64,000 nucleotides of DNA from Breoghania sp037026715 (GTDB lineage Bacteria > Pseudomonadota > Alphaproteobacteria > Rhizobiales > Stappiaceae). The notes beneath the pieces are model-generated. The model ran no database searches. It was given only the letters and a program-made list of their open reading frames with translations, and was not told the DNA's origin. Made by a program: the position numbers and the translations under genes. Positions 8,780 through 17,311 of the stretch are shown in pieces. Location: positions 62,001 to 126,000 of the forward strand of contig NZ_JBANCG010000004.1 in NCBI RefSeq assembly GCF_037026715.1, given 5' to 3'. Numbering within the stretch: position 1 is the stretch's first letter; the number at the start of each line of letters is the position of its first letter.

Positions 8780-9828
8780 GGCCGATCCTCCGAAAGGGCG
8801 TGGTAGCGGCGGCGATGGACGTGGGCGGTGCCAAAGCGGGGGGCGAGCACCATGGCGCGGCGCAGGAAGAGCCCGATATCGGCCTCCTCGGTGTAGCCGA
8901 TGGCGCCATGCATCTGCACGGCCTGACGGGTGATCAGCATCGCGGCGTCCGAGGCCCGCGCCTTGGCACGCGAGACGATGCGGCGGCAGTCCTCGCCCGC
9001 GTCAAAGGCGGCGGCGGCATCGCGCAGGCAGGCCCGGGTGATGCCGATCTCGATTTCGAGATCCACCGCGCGGTGCTGAAGCACCTGGAAATTGCCGATC
9101 GGCTGGCCGAACTGGACGCGTGTCTTGAGATAATCGAGCGTGATGGCGAAGGCGCGCTCCATTACTCCAAGCAGGGCGGCTGCGGTGGCAAGCGTCGCCG
9201 CCTCGAAGGCGCGGGGGGCCGGCGCGGGCAGACGGGTCGCCGCGACATCCTTCAAGGTAAGCGTGGCGGTATGGCCACCGTCGAGCGTGTCTTCGGCATC
9301 GAACGACAGCCCTTCCGCATCGACCGCGACCAGCCACGCGCCCTCGGCGGAGGCTACGACGAACGCATCGGCGGCAGCCGCAAGCGGCACAAAGCGGCGT
9401 GTGCCGGAAATGCGGCCTCCGGCTTCGGCAATGCCGGGATCGGGCACCAGCGCGTCGGGCGCCTCCATCCATGCCGGCAGGATGACGGCGTCAGCCGCCA
9501 GTCCCGTCGGCGTACCGGCGAGAAGATCGAGCGCGAGCTGCATTTCGATCAGCGGTTCGGGACGCAGCGAGGCGCCGAGTTCGGTGGCGAGCGCCGCGGC
9601 CTCCGCCATGCCGAGCCCTGCGCCGCCTTCCGCCTCCGGCAGGCGCAGGCCGAACCATCCCATCTCCGCCATCTCGCGCCAGCGGGCGCGGTCGATGCCG
9701 GGACGGGCGAAGCGCAAGGCCCGCACCGCTTTCAGATCGCCCGTGCGCGGGGCAATGCCCGCCGCACTTTCGACGATGAGACGCAGCGCCTCGAAACGCT
9801 CCTCCCCGATCATCGCCACCTGGTTCAT
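8776..9828 (-). CDS. acyl-CoA dehydrogenase, short partner subunit
   Basis: Acyl-CoA dehydrogenase fold, 350 aa, shorter than the usual 380-400. It keeps the N-terminal helical domain (WREMAEMGWFGLRLPEAEGGAGLGM) and the C-terminal helices (RVQFGQPIGNFQVLQHRAVDLEIE; QMHGAIGYTEEADIGLFLRRA), but the middle beta-domain is poorly conserved and there is no YEGT-like glutamate. This is the pattern of the second subunit of heterotetrameric dehydrogenases such as those of sterol side-chain catabolism. It sits two genes from the 389-aa dehydrogenase. The start ATG at 9828 is preceded by GGGAG. Assignment to the fold is firm; heteromer formation is inferred. Confidence 0.85.
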   Translation of the reverse strand: MNQVAMIGEERFEALRLIVESAAGIAPRTGDLKAVRALRFARPGIDRARWREMAEMGWFGLRLPEAEGGAGLGMAEAAALATELGASLRPEPLIEMQLALDLLAGTPTGLAADAVILPAWMEAPDALVPDPGIAEAGGRISGTRRFVPLAAAADAFVVASAEGAWLVAVDAEGLSFDAEDTLDGGHTATLTLKDVAATRLPAPAPRAFEAATLATAAALLGVMERAFAITLDYLKTRVQFGQPIGNFQVLQHRAVDLEIEIGITRACLRDAAAAFDAGEDCRRIVSRAKARASDAAMLITRQAVQMHGAIGYTEEADIGLFLRRAMVLAPRFGTAHVHRRRYHALSEDRP

Positions 9829-9874
9829 GTCATGCTCCCTAAAGAGATTTTCCGGTTTCCCCGGAAACGTTCAT

Positions 9875-10720
9875 TCATGCGACCCGCGCCAGTCCGTTGC
9901 CGATCACCACCACACCGCGCTCCACCGCCACCGTGCGGAACGAGCCGTCGCGCCAGATCTCGGTTCTGAGGCGCTCGCCCGGGGTGACGGTTGCGGTGAA
10001 GCGGGCCTGGAGGCCCCTGAAGCGGGCGGGATCGCCGTCGCACAAGCGGGAAACCAGGCCGTGCGCGGCGATGCCGAGCGTGCAGAGCCCGTGCAGGATC
10101 GGCCGCTCGAAACCGGCTTTCGCGGCAACGGCCGGCGCGAGATGGAGCGGGTTTTCGTCGCCGTTCCAGCGGTACCAGAGCGCCTGTTCGGGGCGCGTCG
10201 CGGTCTCGTGGACCATGTCGGGCGCGCTTTCCGGCAGCTTGTGCGCGGGCTTTACCGGGCCTTCCGGCCCGCCGAAGCCGCCATCGCCGCGCAGGAAAAT
10301 CGTGCTGCCGGTGGTGGCGTAGTGCAGCCCGGTTTCGGCATCGACCAGCTCCTTTTCCGAATAGAGCAGCGCGCCGCGCCCCTCGCCCTTGTCGACAAGC
10401 CCGGTCACCCGCGTGCGGCCGATGACGGTGCCTTCGGGGGGAAGCTGATGGTGGAGCGAAATCCATTGTTCGCCGTGGACGAGGCGAACGGCATCCACGC
10501 CCGTATCGGGCCGGGCGAGCCAGAAGCCCGGATGACCCAGCACCAGCGGCAGGGTGGGAAAGGGCGTGAGCGGACCGGCGCCGACGAAGGCGAGATCGGC
10601 CTCGTCCATCGGATCGTGACCGACGCCGATGGAGAGCGCGTAGAAGGCGGTCTCGCGGGGGCCGTAGCTCTGGCGCACCTCCGGGATCGGGTAGGACATC
10701 AGGTGATCGTAATCGATCAT
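9875..10720 (-). CDS. MaoC family double-hotdog enoyl-CoA hydratase 2
   Basis: 281-aa hydratase of the MaoC / peroxisomal hydratase-2 family with two hotdog repeats. The catalytic D-x4-H motif is visible as DENPLH in NGDENPLHLAPAVAAKAGF, followed by the usual PILHGLCTLGIAAHGLV. The start ATG at 10720 overlaps the stop of the synthetase gene upstream. The family hydrates trans-2-enoyl-CoA to the (3R)-hydroxyacyl-CoA, and the C24 bile-acid/cholestenoyl-CoA hydratases belong to it. With the MFE2-like SDR at 5881 it would make a matching R-specific hydratase / dehydrogenase pair. Confidence 0.88.
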   Translation of the reverse strand: MIDYDHLMSYPIPEVRQSYGPRETAFYALSIGVGHDPMDEADLAFVGAGPLTPFPTLPLVLGHPGFWLARPDTGVDAVRLVHGEQWISLHHQLPPEGTVIGRTRVTGLVDKGEGRGALLYSEKELVDAETGLHYATTGSTIFLRGDGGFGGPEGPVKPAHKLPESAPDMVHETATRPEQALWYRWNGDENPLHLAPAVAAKAGFERPILHGLCTLGIAAHGLVSRLCDGDPARFRGLQARFTATVTPGERLRTEIWRDGSFRTVAVERGVVVIGNGLARVA

Positions 10721-12837
10721 GGGTGCGCCTCCTCGTCGAGTTCGATGACGGCATCGAGCGCAAAGGCGCCATCGGGCAATGCCAGGACGGGATTGAGATC
10801 GATGGAGACGAGGCGCGGACCGGCGGCGGCCGCGAAGGCGGAGAGCCGGGAGAGCATCATCGCCAGCGCATCGATATCGACGGCGGGCCGGCCACGCGCG
10901 CCTTTCAGGATCGAGGCGCCCTTGATCGAGGCGATCATTTCCTTAGCCGTCTCAATATCGAAAGGACAGGCGCGGATGGCGACGTCGTTCAGGATCTCCA
11001 CGAAGATGCCGCCGAGGCCGAAGACGGCTACCGGGCCGAAGACCGGATCCCGGCTGATGCCCATCAGGCATTCGACCCCGCCGGAAAGCTGGCGGGCGAC
11101 GAGAACGCCCGCGATGTGGGCGCCGGGCGCGGCGGCGGCGACGTTGGCGAGAATTTCCTCATAGGCCGCCCGCGCGCCGGCCTCATCGGCGATATCGAGC
11201 TTCACGCCGCCGATATCGGACTTGTGGACGATATCGGGCGAGACGATCTTCATTACCACCGGAAAACCGAGGTCGGCTGCTGCGGCCGCCGCCGCCTCCG
11301 CGCTGCGGGCGACGCGTTCGGGCGCGGCTTCGATGCCGGCCTGGCCAAGCAAGGCCTTGGCCTGATGTTCGTCTGGTGTTTTTTGCGGAAGATCCACGGA
11401 CGGCAGAACGGGACGGGCTGGCGCGGGTGCCGCAAAGGCCGCGCCGACGCGGCCCATGGCGGCGAGTGCACGCACGGCTCGGGACGGATCGGTGAAAACC
11501 AGACAGCCGGCCCTCTCGTAGGCCGCGACCTTCTCGTCGTCGGCGATGATGCACAGCGCCAGAATCCGATCGGGGAATTCGTTGCGCAGCCGTTCCAGCG
11601 TCTCGATGAGGCGCGGGGCGAGGCTCGCGCCGCCGGCCACATAGGTCAGGAAACACAGGATCGATCGATAGCCGCCGTCTGCCAGCGCGGAACGTGTGAA
11701 GGCCTCGAACAGGCTCAGATCGTTGAGCGCCTGGGCCGTGCAGTCGAGCGGGTTGGCCGGTGCGCCGTAGGGCAGGAGTTCGAGAAGCTTCGCCTGCGCC
11801 GGCTCCGGCATGAGCGGCATCGGCAGGCCCTGTTCGGCCGCCTCGTCGGTCGCCACGATGCCGGCGCCGCCGGAGACGGTGATGATGCCGAGCGAATTGC
11901 TGGCGGGATAGATGCGCGGGCGCGCGGCATAGGCGAAATCGAGCATCTGTTCGGTATCGCGCACGCGGATGACGCCGTGTTCGGCGAGCACCGCTTCGGC
12001 CACCGCATCGTCGCCGGTGAGCGAGGCGGTGTGGGAGGCGGCCGCCGAGGCGCCGAGCGCGGAACGGCCAGCCTTCAGCATGAAGACCGGTTTTTTGGCC
12101 GCGCGCGCGGCATCGAGCGCTGCGAGCATTTTAGGGCCGTCGCGAAAGCCCTCCTGATAGGCGAGGATCACCTCCACCTCGTCCGCCCCCGCCATCCAGC
12201 CGATGGCGTCGGCGACCGTGACGTCGGCCTCGTTGCCGGTGGTGATCAGCACCGAGGCGCCGAGCCCGCGCGTGCGCGCCATGGCCGCCAGATGCGCGCC
12301 GTAGGCGCCCGACTGGCTGGCGATGCCGATGGGGCCCGACAGCGGAAAGGCAAGCTCCAGCGAGGAGGAGAAGGTGCCGTAATAGCCGATCTCGACATTG
12401 TAGACGCCGAGCGTGTTGGGCCCCAGAACCCGCATGCCGTGGCGTTTGGCGATCGCCAGAAGGTCTGCTTGCGCGCGTTCCCCCGCCTCGCCCGTTTCCG
12501 CAAAGCCCGCGGAAAAAAGCGTCACCGAGCGGCAGCCCTTGCGGCCCAGCGCATCGACCACATCGGGCGCGTGTTTCGCCGCAACCGCGACGATGCCGGC
12601 CTCCGGCGCCTCAGGCAGATCATCGACGGAGGCGTAGCAGGCGAGCCCCTGCACCTCGTCGCGGGTCGGGTTGACCGGCAGGATCGTGCCCTTGAAGCCG
12701 GCCTCGAGCATGGCCGCGATGGGGCGCCCGCCGATGCGGGTGGGATCGCCGGATGCGCCGACGATGGTGACCGAGCGGGGGTTCAGCATCCCGCCGAGGC
12801 CCGCGAAATCGTAAGGGGTTCGAAGCTCGGCGTTCAA
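10717..12837 (-). CDS. NDP-forming acyl-CoA synthetase (acetate--CoA ligase family)
   Basis: 706-aa fused synthetase of the ADP-forming acetyl-CoA synthetase / succinyl-CoA synthetase family. The N-terminal CoA-binding domain contains IVGASGDPTRIGGRPI. The central ligase domain has the phospho-histidine region AAASHTASLTGDDAV. The C-terminal ATP-grasp domain includes FPVVMKIVSPDIVHKSDIGG. The start is a TTG at 12837 that overlaps the stop of the thiolase-like gene (TTGA). It would activate a carboxylic acid to its CoA thioester, or run in reverse. It is notable that the same operon also encodes an AMP-forming ligase, so the two may act on different intermediates. Confidence 0.88.
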   Translation of the reverse strand: MNAELRTPYDFAGLGGMLNPRSVTIVGASGDPTRIGGRPIAAMLEAGFKGTILPVNPTRDEVQGLACYASVDDLPEAPEAGIVAVAAKHAPDVVDALGRKGCRSVTLFSAGFAETGEAGERAQADLLAIAKRHGMRVLGPNTLGVYNVEIGYYGTFSSSLELAFPLSGPIGIASQSGAYGAHLAAMARTRGLGASVLITTGNEADVTVADAIGWMAGADEVEVILAYQEGFRDGPKMLAALDAARAAKKPVFMLKAGRSALGASAAASHTASLTGDDAVAEAVLAEHGVIRVRDTEQMLDFAYAARPRIYPASNSLGIITVSGGAGIVATDEAAEQGLPMPLMPEPAQAKLLELLPYGAPANPLDCTAQALNDLSLFEAFTRSALADGGYRSILCFLTYVAGGASLAPRLIETLERLRNEFPDRILALCIIADDEKVAAYERAGCLVFTDPSRAVRALAAMGRVGAAFAAPAPARPVLPSVDLPQKTPDEHQAKALLGQAGIEAAPERVARSAEAAAAAAADLGFPVVMKIVSPDIVHKSDIGGVKLDIADEAGARAAYEEILANVAAAAPGAHIAGVLVARQLSGGVECLMGISRDPVFGPVAVFGLGGIFVEILNDVAIRACPFDIETAKEMIASIKGASILKGARGRPAVDIDALAMMLSRLSAFAAAAGPRLVSIDLNPVLALPDGAFALDAVIELDEEAHP

Positions 12838-13985
12838 AGGGCGGCCTCCGATCCGAGGAAGGCGGTGACCTGGCTCGAAAGCGTGCCGCCGTTGCCGTGA
12901 AGGAGCGCGATATCGGCCCGATCCAGTTGCCGTTCGCCGGCCTCGCGGCGGATCTGGGCGACGCCCTCGGCGATCAGGAACATGCCGTACATGCCGGGAT
13001 GGACGCAGGAGAGCCCGCCGCCATTGGTGTTGACCGCCAGCTCGCCGCCCGGCGCGATGCGCCCGTCGCGCACGAAGCGCCCGCCCTCACCCTTGGGGCA
13101 GAAGCCGAGGTCTTCCAGAAACAGGATCGTGTTGATGGTGAAGGCGTCGTAGACCATCACCAGATCGACATCGCCGTGGCTGACTTCCGCCATCTCAAAG
13201 GCGCGCGGACCGCTTTCGCTGGCCGCCGTCACTGTGAGGTCCGGCATGGCCTGGATGGAGCGGTGCCAGTTGGCGCCGGCAGCGCCCAGGAAATAGACGG
13301 GCGGTTTCGGGAAATCCTTCGCACGATCGGCGCGCACGAGAATGCAAGCCGCCGCGCCATCGGTGACGAGGCAGCAGTCGCCGGCGGTGAGCGGGTCGCT
13401 CACCATGCGCCGGGAAAGCACGTCCTCGCGCGTCAGCGGGCCACGGGCGAAGGCGCCCGGATTGAGGTTCGCCCAGCCACGGGCGGCGACCGCGACATCG
13501 GCCAGATCCTCGCGCCGCGTGCCGTATTCATGCATGTGCCGGCTGGTCGCGAGCGCGTAGGCGGTGATGGGATGGCGGGGGTGATAGGGCGTCTCGTGCC
13601 ATTGCGGCTCCGACATGGAGACGAGCCGGCCGCCGGCGGTGCGCTGGTTGGAGCCGTAGCAGATAAGCGCGACGTCGCAGAGACCGGCTTCGAGCGCGAG
13701 GGTGGCCTGCAACAGGTGCATCTCGAAGCTGGAGCCGCCGATATTGGTGCTGTCGAAATATTTCGGCTTGAGGCCCAGATACTCGACCACGCTCATGGAG
13801 GCGAAGGCATGGCTGGAGGTCGCGGCGAAGACCGCATCGATGTCGGAAAGCTCCATGCCGGCATCGTCGAGTGCCGCGCGCACGGAAAGGCCGAGAAGCT
13901 CCATGGCGGAGAAGCCCGGCGCCTCGCCGACGCCCGCCGTGCCCATGCCGACGATGGCCGTTTTGCCGCGAAGGGAACTGGTCAT
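12834..13985 (-). CDS. thiolase-fold protein lacking catalytic cysteines (Ltp2-like, possible retro-aldolase)
   Basis: 383-aa protein of the thiolase superfamily (SCP-x/lipid-transfer branch). The nucleophile segment that reads N-R-L-C-G-S-G in true thiolases is NIGGSSF here (residues 81-87), with Gly84 at the cysteine position. The C-terminal cysteine segment reads LLHGNGG (about 361-367), so the second cysteine is missing too. The HP pair is kept in CVHPGMYG (His329), and VYDAF with Tyr279 replaces the usual NEAF. Loss of both cysteines with retained fold is what is seen in Ltp2-type aldolases that work with a DUF35 partner. The next gene encodes a DUF35 protein, coupled by ATGA. Thiolytic activity is unlikely; the retro-aldol role is inferred. 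Confidence 0.82.
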   Translation of the reverse strand: MTSSLRGKTAIVGMGTAGVGEAPGFSAMELLGLSVRAALDDAGMELSDIDAVFAATSSHAFASMSVVEYLGLKPKYFDSTNIGGSSFEMHLLQATLALEAGLCDVALICYGSNQRTAGGRLVSMSEPQWHETPYHPRHPITAYALATSRHMHEYGTRREDLADVAVAARGWANLNPGAFARGPLTREDVLSRRMVSDPLTAGDCCLVTDGAAACILVRADRAKDFPKPPVYFLGAAGANWHRSIQAMPDLTVTAASESGPRAFEMAEVSHGDVDLVMVYDAFTINTILFLEDLGFCPKGEGGRFVRDGRIAPGGELAVNTNGGGLSCVHPGMYGMFLIAEGVAQIRREAGERQLDRADIALLHGNGGTLSSQVTAFLGSEAAL

Positions 13986-14392
13986 GCGTGGGCCTCTTCG
14001 TTTGCGGCGCGGGGTGCGGTTTCGTTCATGGGCTCGAACACGACGCGCGGGGTCTCGCCCGTCTCAATGCGCGCCTTGACGCGGGTGCCGATCGCAACGC
14101 TTTCCGCGCCGGAGATGGTCGTCATCATCCGCACGCCCTCGTCGAGATCGACCAGCGCGACGTTGTAGGAGCCCTCGCGCTTGCGGTTGACGGTGATGGC
14201 GTAGACGGTGCCGGTGCCCTTCGCCTCCACCCATTCCAGATCGGCCGCGCCCGACGGCGCCATGACCTTGGGATAGAAGACATGCTCGCCGGTCGCGCGC
14301 GAGCGCTGGATCATGAAGCGGCCTTCGGCCAGATAGGCCTCGAAGGTCTGCTGCGGGCCGGTCTTTCCGGCAGTCGGGGCGCTTTTTGTCAT
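13982..14392 (-). CDS. DUF35 / OB-fold acyl-CoA-associated protein without zinc ligands
   Basis: 136-aa protein of the DUF35 family. Members normally have an N-terminal rubredoxin-like zinc ribbon followed by an OB-fold domain and partner thiolase-like enzymes. Here the OB-fold part is evident (WVEAKGTGTVYAITVNRKRE, then VALVDLDEGVRMMTTI), but there is no cysteine anywhere in the protein, so the ribbon cannot bind zinc in the usual way. The start ATG at 14392 has GGAG 5 nt upstream; an ATG at 14416 overlapping the MaoC stop would add 8 residues. It is coupled to the thiolase-like gene by ATGA, and a complex between the two is likely. Confidence 0.82.
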   Translation of the reverse strand: MTKSAPTAGKTGPQQTFEAYLAEGRFMIQRSRATGEHVFYPKVMAPSGAADLEWVEAKGTGTVYAITVNRKREGSYNVALVDLDEGVRMMTTISGAESVAIGTRVKARIETGETPRVVFEPMNETAPRAANEEAHA

Positions 14393-14415
14393 GGGATCTC
14401 CGGGTAAGGCGGACA

Positions 14416-14949
14416 TCAGGCGGAAAGCCCGGCGCGGGTGGTGACGAGGACATCGCTGCGGCCGCTCTGCACGCAGGCGCCGTCGCTGTCGATGAGGTCG
14501 AACCGGCGGCCGATGCGACCCGTGCGGCTTGGTCCGGGGCGGCCGGTGCCGCGCAGCTCCTTGTCGAGGATGGTGAGGCGCAGGCGCAGCGTCGTGCCGA
14601 TCAGGATCGGCTTTTCGAAACGCCAGTCGGAAATGCCGAGCATGGCAACGGCCGAGCCTTCGAAGATGCCGAGCCCGTGCATCAGCCCGATCGCCAGACC
14701 GATGCCGAAACTGCCGTGCACGAGCCGTTCGCCGTAACGGGTGGTGCGGGCGAAATCGGCGTCGGAATGGATGGCGTTCCAGTCGCCGGTCAGCATCGAG
14801 AACATGGTGAGGTCGGTTTCGGTGATCGTGCGGCCGCCGGTCTCGAAGACCTGACCTTCCACAAAGTCCTCGAAATGCATGGCGCGGTGGCCCGGTCCAA
14901 TGATCGTGGCGCCGGGTGGCGTGGAGCCGGGGGACGGACTTGCGGTCAT
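14416..14949 (-). CDS. MaoC family dehydratase (single hotdog)
   Basis: 177-aa MaoC-like hydratase/dehydratase. After a ~25-residue proline-rich start it contains MHFEDFVEGQVFETGGRTIT and the active-site segment GDWNAIHSDADFA, where the D-x4-H pair is DWNAIH, followed by RLVHGSFGIGLAIGLM. The ATG at 14949 overlaps the stop of the AMP-ligase gene. It could hydrate an enoyl-CoA by itself or with the DUF35 protein, as MaoC and DUF35 proteins do in sterol side-chain catabolism. The operon has one single-hotdog and one double-hotdog MaoC, suggesting two different hydration steps. Confidence 0.87.
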   Translation of the reverse strand: MTASPSPGSTPPGATIIGPGHRAMHFEDFVEGQVFETGGRTITETDLTMFSMLTGDWNAIHSDADFARTTRYGERLVHGSFGIGLAIGLMHGLGIFEGSAVAMLGISDWRFEKPILIGTTLRLRLTILDKELRGTGRPGPSRTGRIGRRFDLIDSDGACVQSGRSDVLVTTRAGLSA

Positions 14950-16556
14950 CGGGCTTCCTCCTGCAGGCGCTCTTCGGCCATGGCGCGCAAGGTGGCGCGC
15001 TTGATCTTCAGCCCGTTGGCGCTGTCGGTGGTGGGATAGGTCTCAAGCGGCCAGACGCGGATCGGCACCTTGTAGGCGGCGAGTTTTCCACGCGCGTCGG
15101 CGATGACGGCCTCGGCGTCGAAGTTCGCCGGGTCGGGCGTGATGGCGAAGGCGACCGGCCGGCTCTGCCCGCCTTCGACGACGGCCACGACCTGCGCATC
15201 GTTGACGCCGGGGGCGGAGCGCAACACCTCCTCGATTTCGGCGGGATCGGTGAGGAAACCCGACAGGCGGATGGCGTCGCCCATGCGCGCCAGATAGACG
15301 AAGCTGCCATCGCCGCGCAGGTAGCCCATGTCGCCCGTGCGGAAGAAACCCTCCGCGTCGACGGCCCTTTCCGTGGCTTTCGGGTTGCGGAAATAGCCGA
15401 GGAAATTGGTGGGCGCGCGAACCTCCAGCTCGCCGACCTCGCCCGTCGGCAGAAGCTTGCCGCTTTCCACCTCGCGCACGCGCACCTCAGCATCGTGCGA
15501 GGCGGGCCGACCGCCGCCTTTGACCCGTTCCTCGGGCGCAGCATCGCCATCCTGCACGGCAAAGATGGCGCAGACTTCGGAGGATCCGTAGAGCCCCCGC
15601 AAGGGAACGCCGCGCTGCGCCGCTTCCAGCAGGATCTCGCCGACGCCGGGCGTGAAGGCGGCAAAGCCGCAGCAGCGCGCATGATCAAGACAGCCGGGAT
15701 CAACCTCCAGCAGGCGGCGGTACATCTCGTCGGAGCCGACCATGTGGGTGAGACCATGCGCCCTGATGCGCGGGGCATCGGCCGCGGCATCGAACATGGT
15801 GACGAGATGAAGCGGCGCGACGCCGGCCATCGCCGCAAGCGTGGCATTGAGGCCAAACACACCGCAGAACGGCATGGCCGCGAGATAGGCGGCGCCCGGC
15901 GCATCGAAACCGTAGCTTTTTGCCGAGCGCAGCGCATGAAGCGCCAGCGTATGCTGCGAATGGGTAACGAGCTTGGGCGCGCTGGTGGTGCCCGACGTGG
16001 TGAAGAAGATCAGCGGCACGTCCGGTTCCGGGGCCGCGTCGCTGGCGTCGTCCGGCGCGCCGGAATTATCATTAGCCGGCAAAATATCATCCAGATCCAC
16101 CGCGATCACGGGACGACCGACCAGTCGCTCCGGCAGTGGATCCGGCGCATCGAAGAGCGCGATGGTCGCGAGATCCGGCAGGTCGGCGTCCTCAAGGCCC
16201 GACAGGATCGACAGGAAATCGATCTTGCCGGTGCTGGGCGCGAGCAGCAGCATGCGCGCGCCGGAGGATTTCAGGATGTGCTCCAGTTCGCTGGTGCGGT
16301 AGCGGGTGTTGACCGCCGCGATCGCCACGCCGCGCCGGGCGCAGGCAAACAGGAAGGCCAGCCATTCCGGCCGGTTGACGAGCCACAGGGCGATGCAGTC
16401 GCCCATGCCGAGCCCTTGCGCCCGAAGCCAGCCCTCGGCGCGCGCGACGAGCGCGTCGAAGGCGGCGGCATCGAGCGTACCCCCGTCCTCGGTGACGAGG
16501 AGCGAGCCGGCGCGGCCGCGCGCGGCCGCCAGAAGGTCATCCAGTCTGTGTTTCAT
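14946..16556 (-). CDS. AMP-dependent acyl-CoA synthetase/ligase
   Basis: 536-aa ANL-superfamily enzyme that activates a carboxylic acid with ATP and CoA. The phosphate-binding loop is FFTTSGTTSAPKLV, LYGSSEVCAIF is the A5-type motif, FFRTGDMGYLRGDGSFVYLAR gives the A7-A8 region, and the C-terminal NGLKIKRATLR carries the adenylation lysine. The start ATG at 16556 lies in a TGATG overlap with the stop of livF-like; the open frame extends further upstream, but only as a shadow of that gene. Its place directly after the ABC importer suggests that it activates the imported acid. Confidence 0.9.
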   Translation of the reverse strand: MKHRLDDLLAAARGRAGSLLVTEDGGTLDAAAFDALVARAEGWLRAQGLGMGDCIALWLVNRPEWLAFLFACARRGVAIAAVNTRYRTSELEHILKSSGARMLLLAPSTGKIDFLSILSGLEDADLPDLATIALFDAPDPLPERLVGRPVIAVDLDDILPANDNSGAPDDASDAAPEPDVPLIFFTTSGTTSAPKLVTHSQHTLALHALRSAKSYGFDAPGAAYLAAMPFCGVFGLNATLAAMAGVAPLHLVTMFDAAADAPRIRAHGLTHMVGSDEMYRRLLEVDPGCLDHARCCGFAAFTPGVGEILLEAAQRGVPLRGLYGSSEVCAIFAVQDGDAAPEERVKGGGRPASHDAEVRVREVESGKLLPTGEVGELEVRAPTNFLGYFRNPKATERAVDAEGFFRTGDMGYLRGDGSFVYLARMGDAIRLSGFLTDPAEIEEVLRSAPGVNDAQVVAVVEGGQSRPVAFAITPDPANFDAEAVIADARGKLAAYKVPIRVWPLETYPTTDSANGLKIKRATLRAMAEERLQEEAR

Positions 16557-17311
16557 CAGTAGAGCGCCATCAGCTTGGAATTGTCGGCGAGGTCTTCGGG
16601 CAGGCCCTTCCAGATCATCCGGCCGGACTTCATCACCTCCACCCGGTCGGAGATTTTCAGCGCCTCGCGCACGTTCTGCTCGACCAGCAGGATGGAAAGG
16701 CCCTCGCGCTGCTGCAGCTGGCGAATGGGGGCGAGCAGATCCTGGAAGAGCTTCGGCGCCAGCCCGATGGACGGCTCGTCGAGCAGCAGGATGCGCGGCC
16801 GGCCCAGAAGCGCCCGGCCGATGGAGACCATCTGCGCCTGCCCGCCCGACAGGGTGCCGGCCCGACGGTGGCGGAATTCCGCGATGACCGGCAGGATGGA
16901 GAAGACCCAGTCGCGCCGTTCCGCGCGCTCGTGCTCGGGCACGCCGACCGCCCACATGCCCATCTCGAAGATCTCGTTGACGGTGAGGCTTGGAAAGATG
17001 CCGCGCCCTTCCGGCACCATGGCGAGGCCGGCCTTCGACAGCGACTTGGGGTCGGCACCGGTGACCGGCTCTCCGCGCAGGCGGATCTCGCCGGCTTCCG
17101 CCGGATGAAGGCCGAACAACGTCTTCATCAGCGTGGACTTGCCGGCCCCGTTGTGGCCGATGAGGCAGAGCACCTCGCCCTCGTGGAGCGTGATGTCGAG
17201 ATCCTCCAGCACCAGCGCGCCGCCATAGCCGGTGGTGAGGCCCCGCGCCTCTAAAATGGGCGCCTCGAGGATCGGCGCACCGCTTAAGGCTTGTTCTTGT
17301 TGCGCGCTCAT
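16556..17311 (-). CDS. branched-chain-type ABC transporter ATP-binding protein (LivF-like)
   Basis: 251-aa ATPase of the HAAT (LivF) family. Walker A GHNGAGKST, signature LSGGQAQMVSIGRALLG and Walker B ILLLDEPSIGLAP are all intact. The N-terminal ~20 residues hold a short repeat (APILEAPILEA). It is coupled by overlap to the second ATPase upstream and to the AMP ligase downstream. It energises the importer formed by the permeases at 18087-19915. Confidence 0.93.
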   Translation of the reverse strand: MSAQQEQALSGAPILEAPILEARGLTTGYGGALVLEDLDITLHEGEVLCLIGHNGAGKSTLMKTLFGLHPAEAGEIRLRGEPVTGADPKSLSKAGLAMVPEGRGIFPSLTVNEIFEMGMWAVGVPEHERAERRDWVFSILPVIAEFRHRRAGTLSGGQAQMVSIGRALLGRPRILLLDEPSIGLAPKLFQDLLAPIRQLQQREGLSILLVEQNVREALKISDRVEVMKSGRMIWKGLPEDLADNSKLMALY

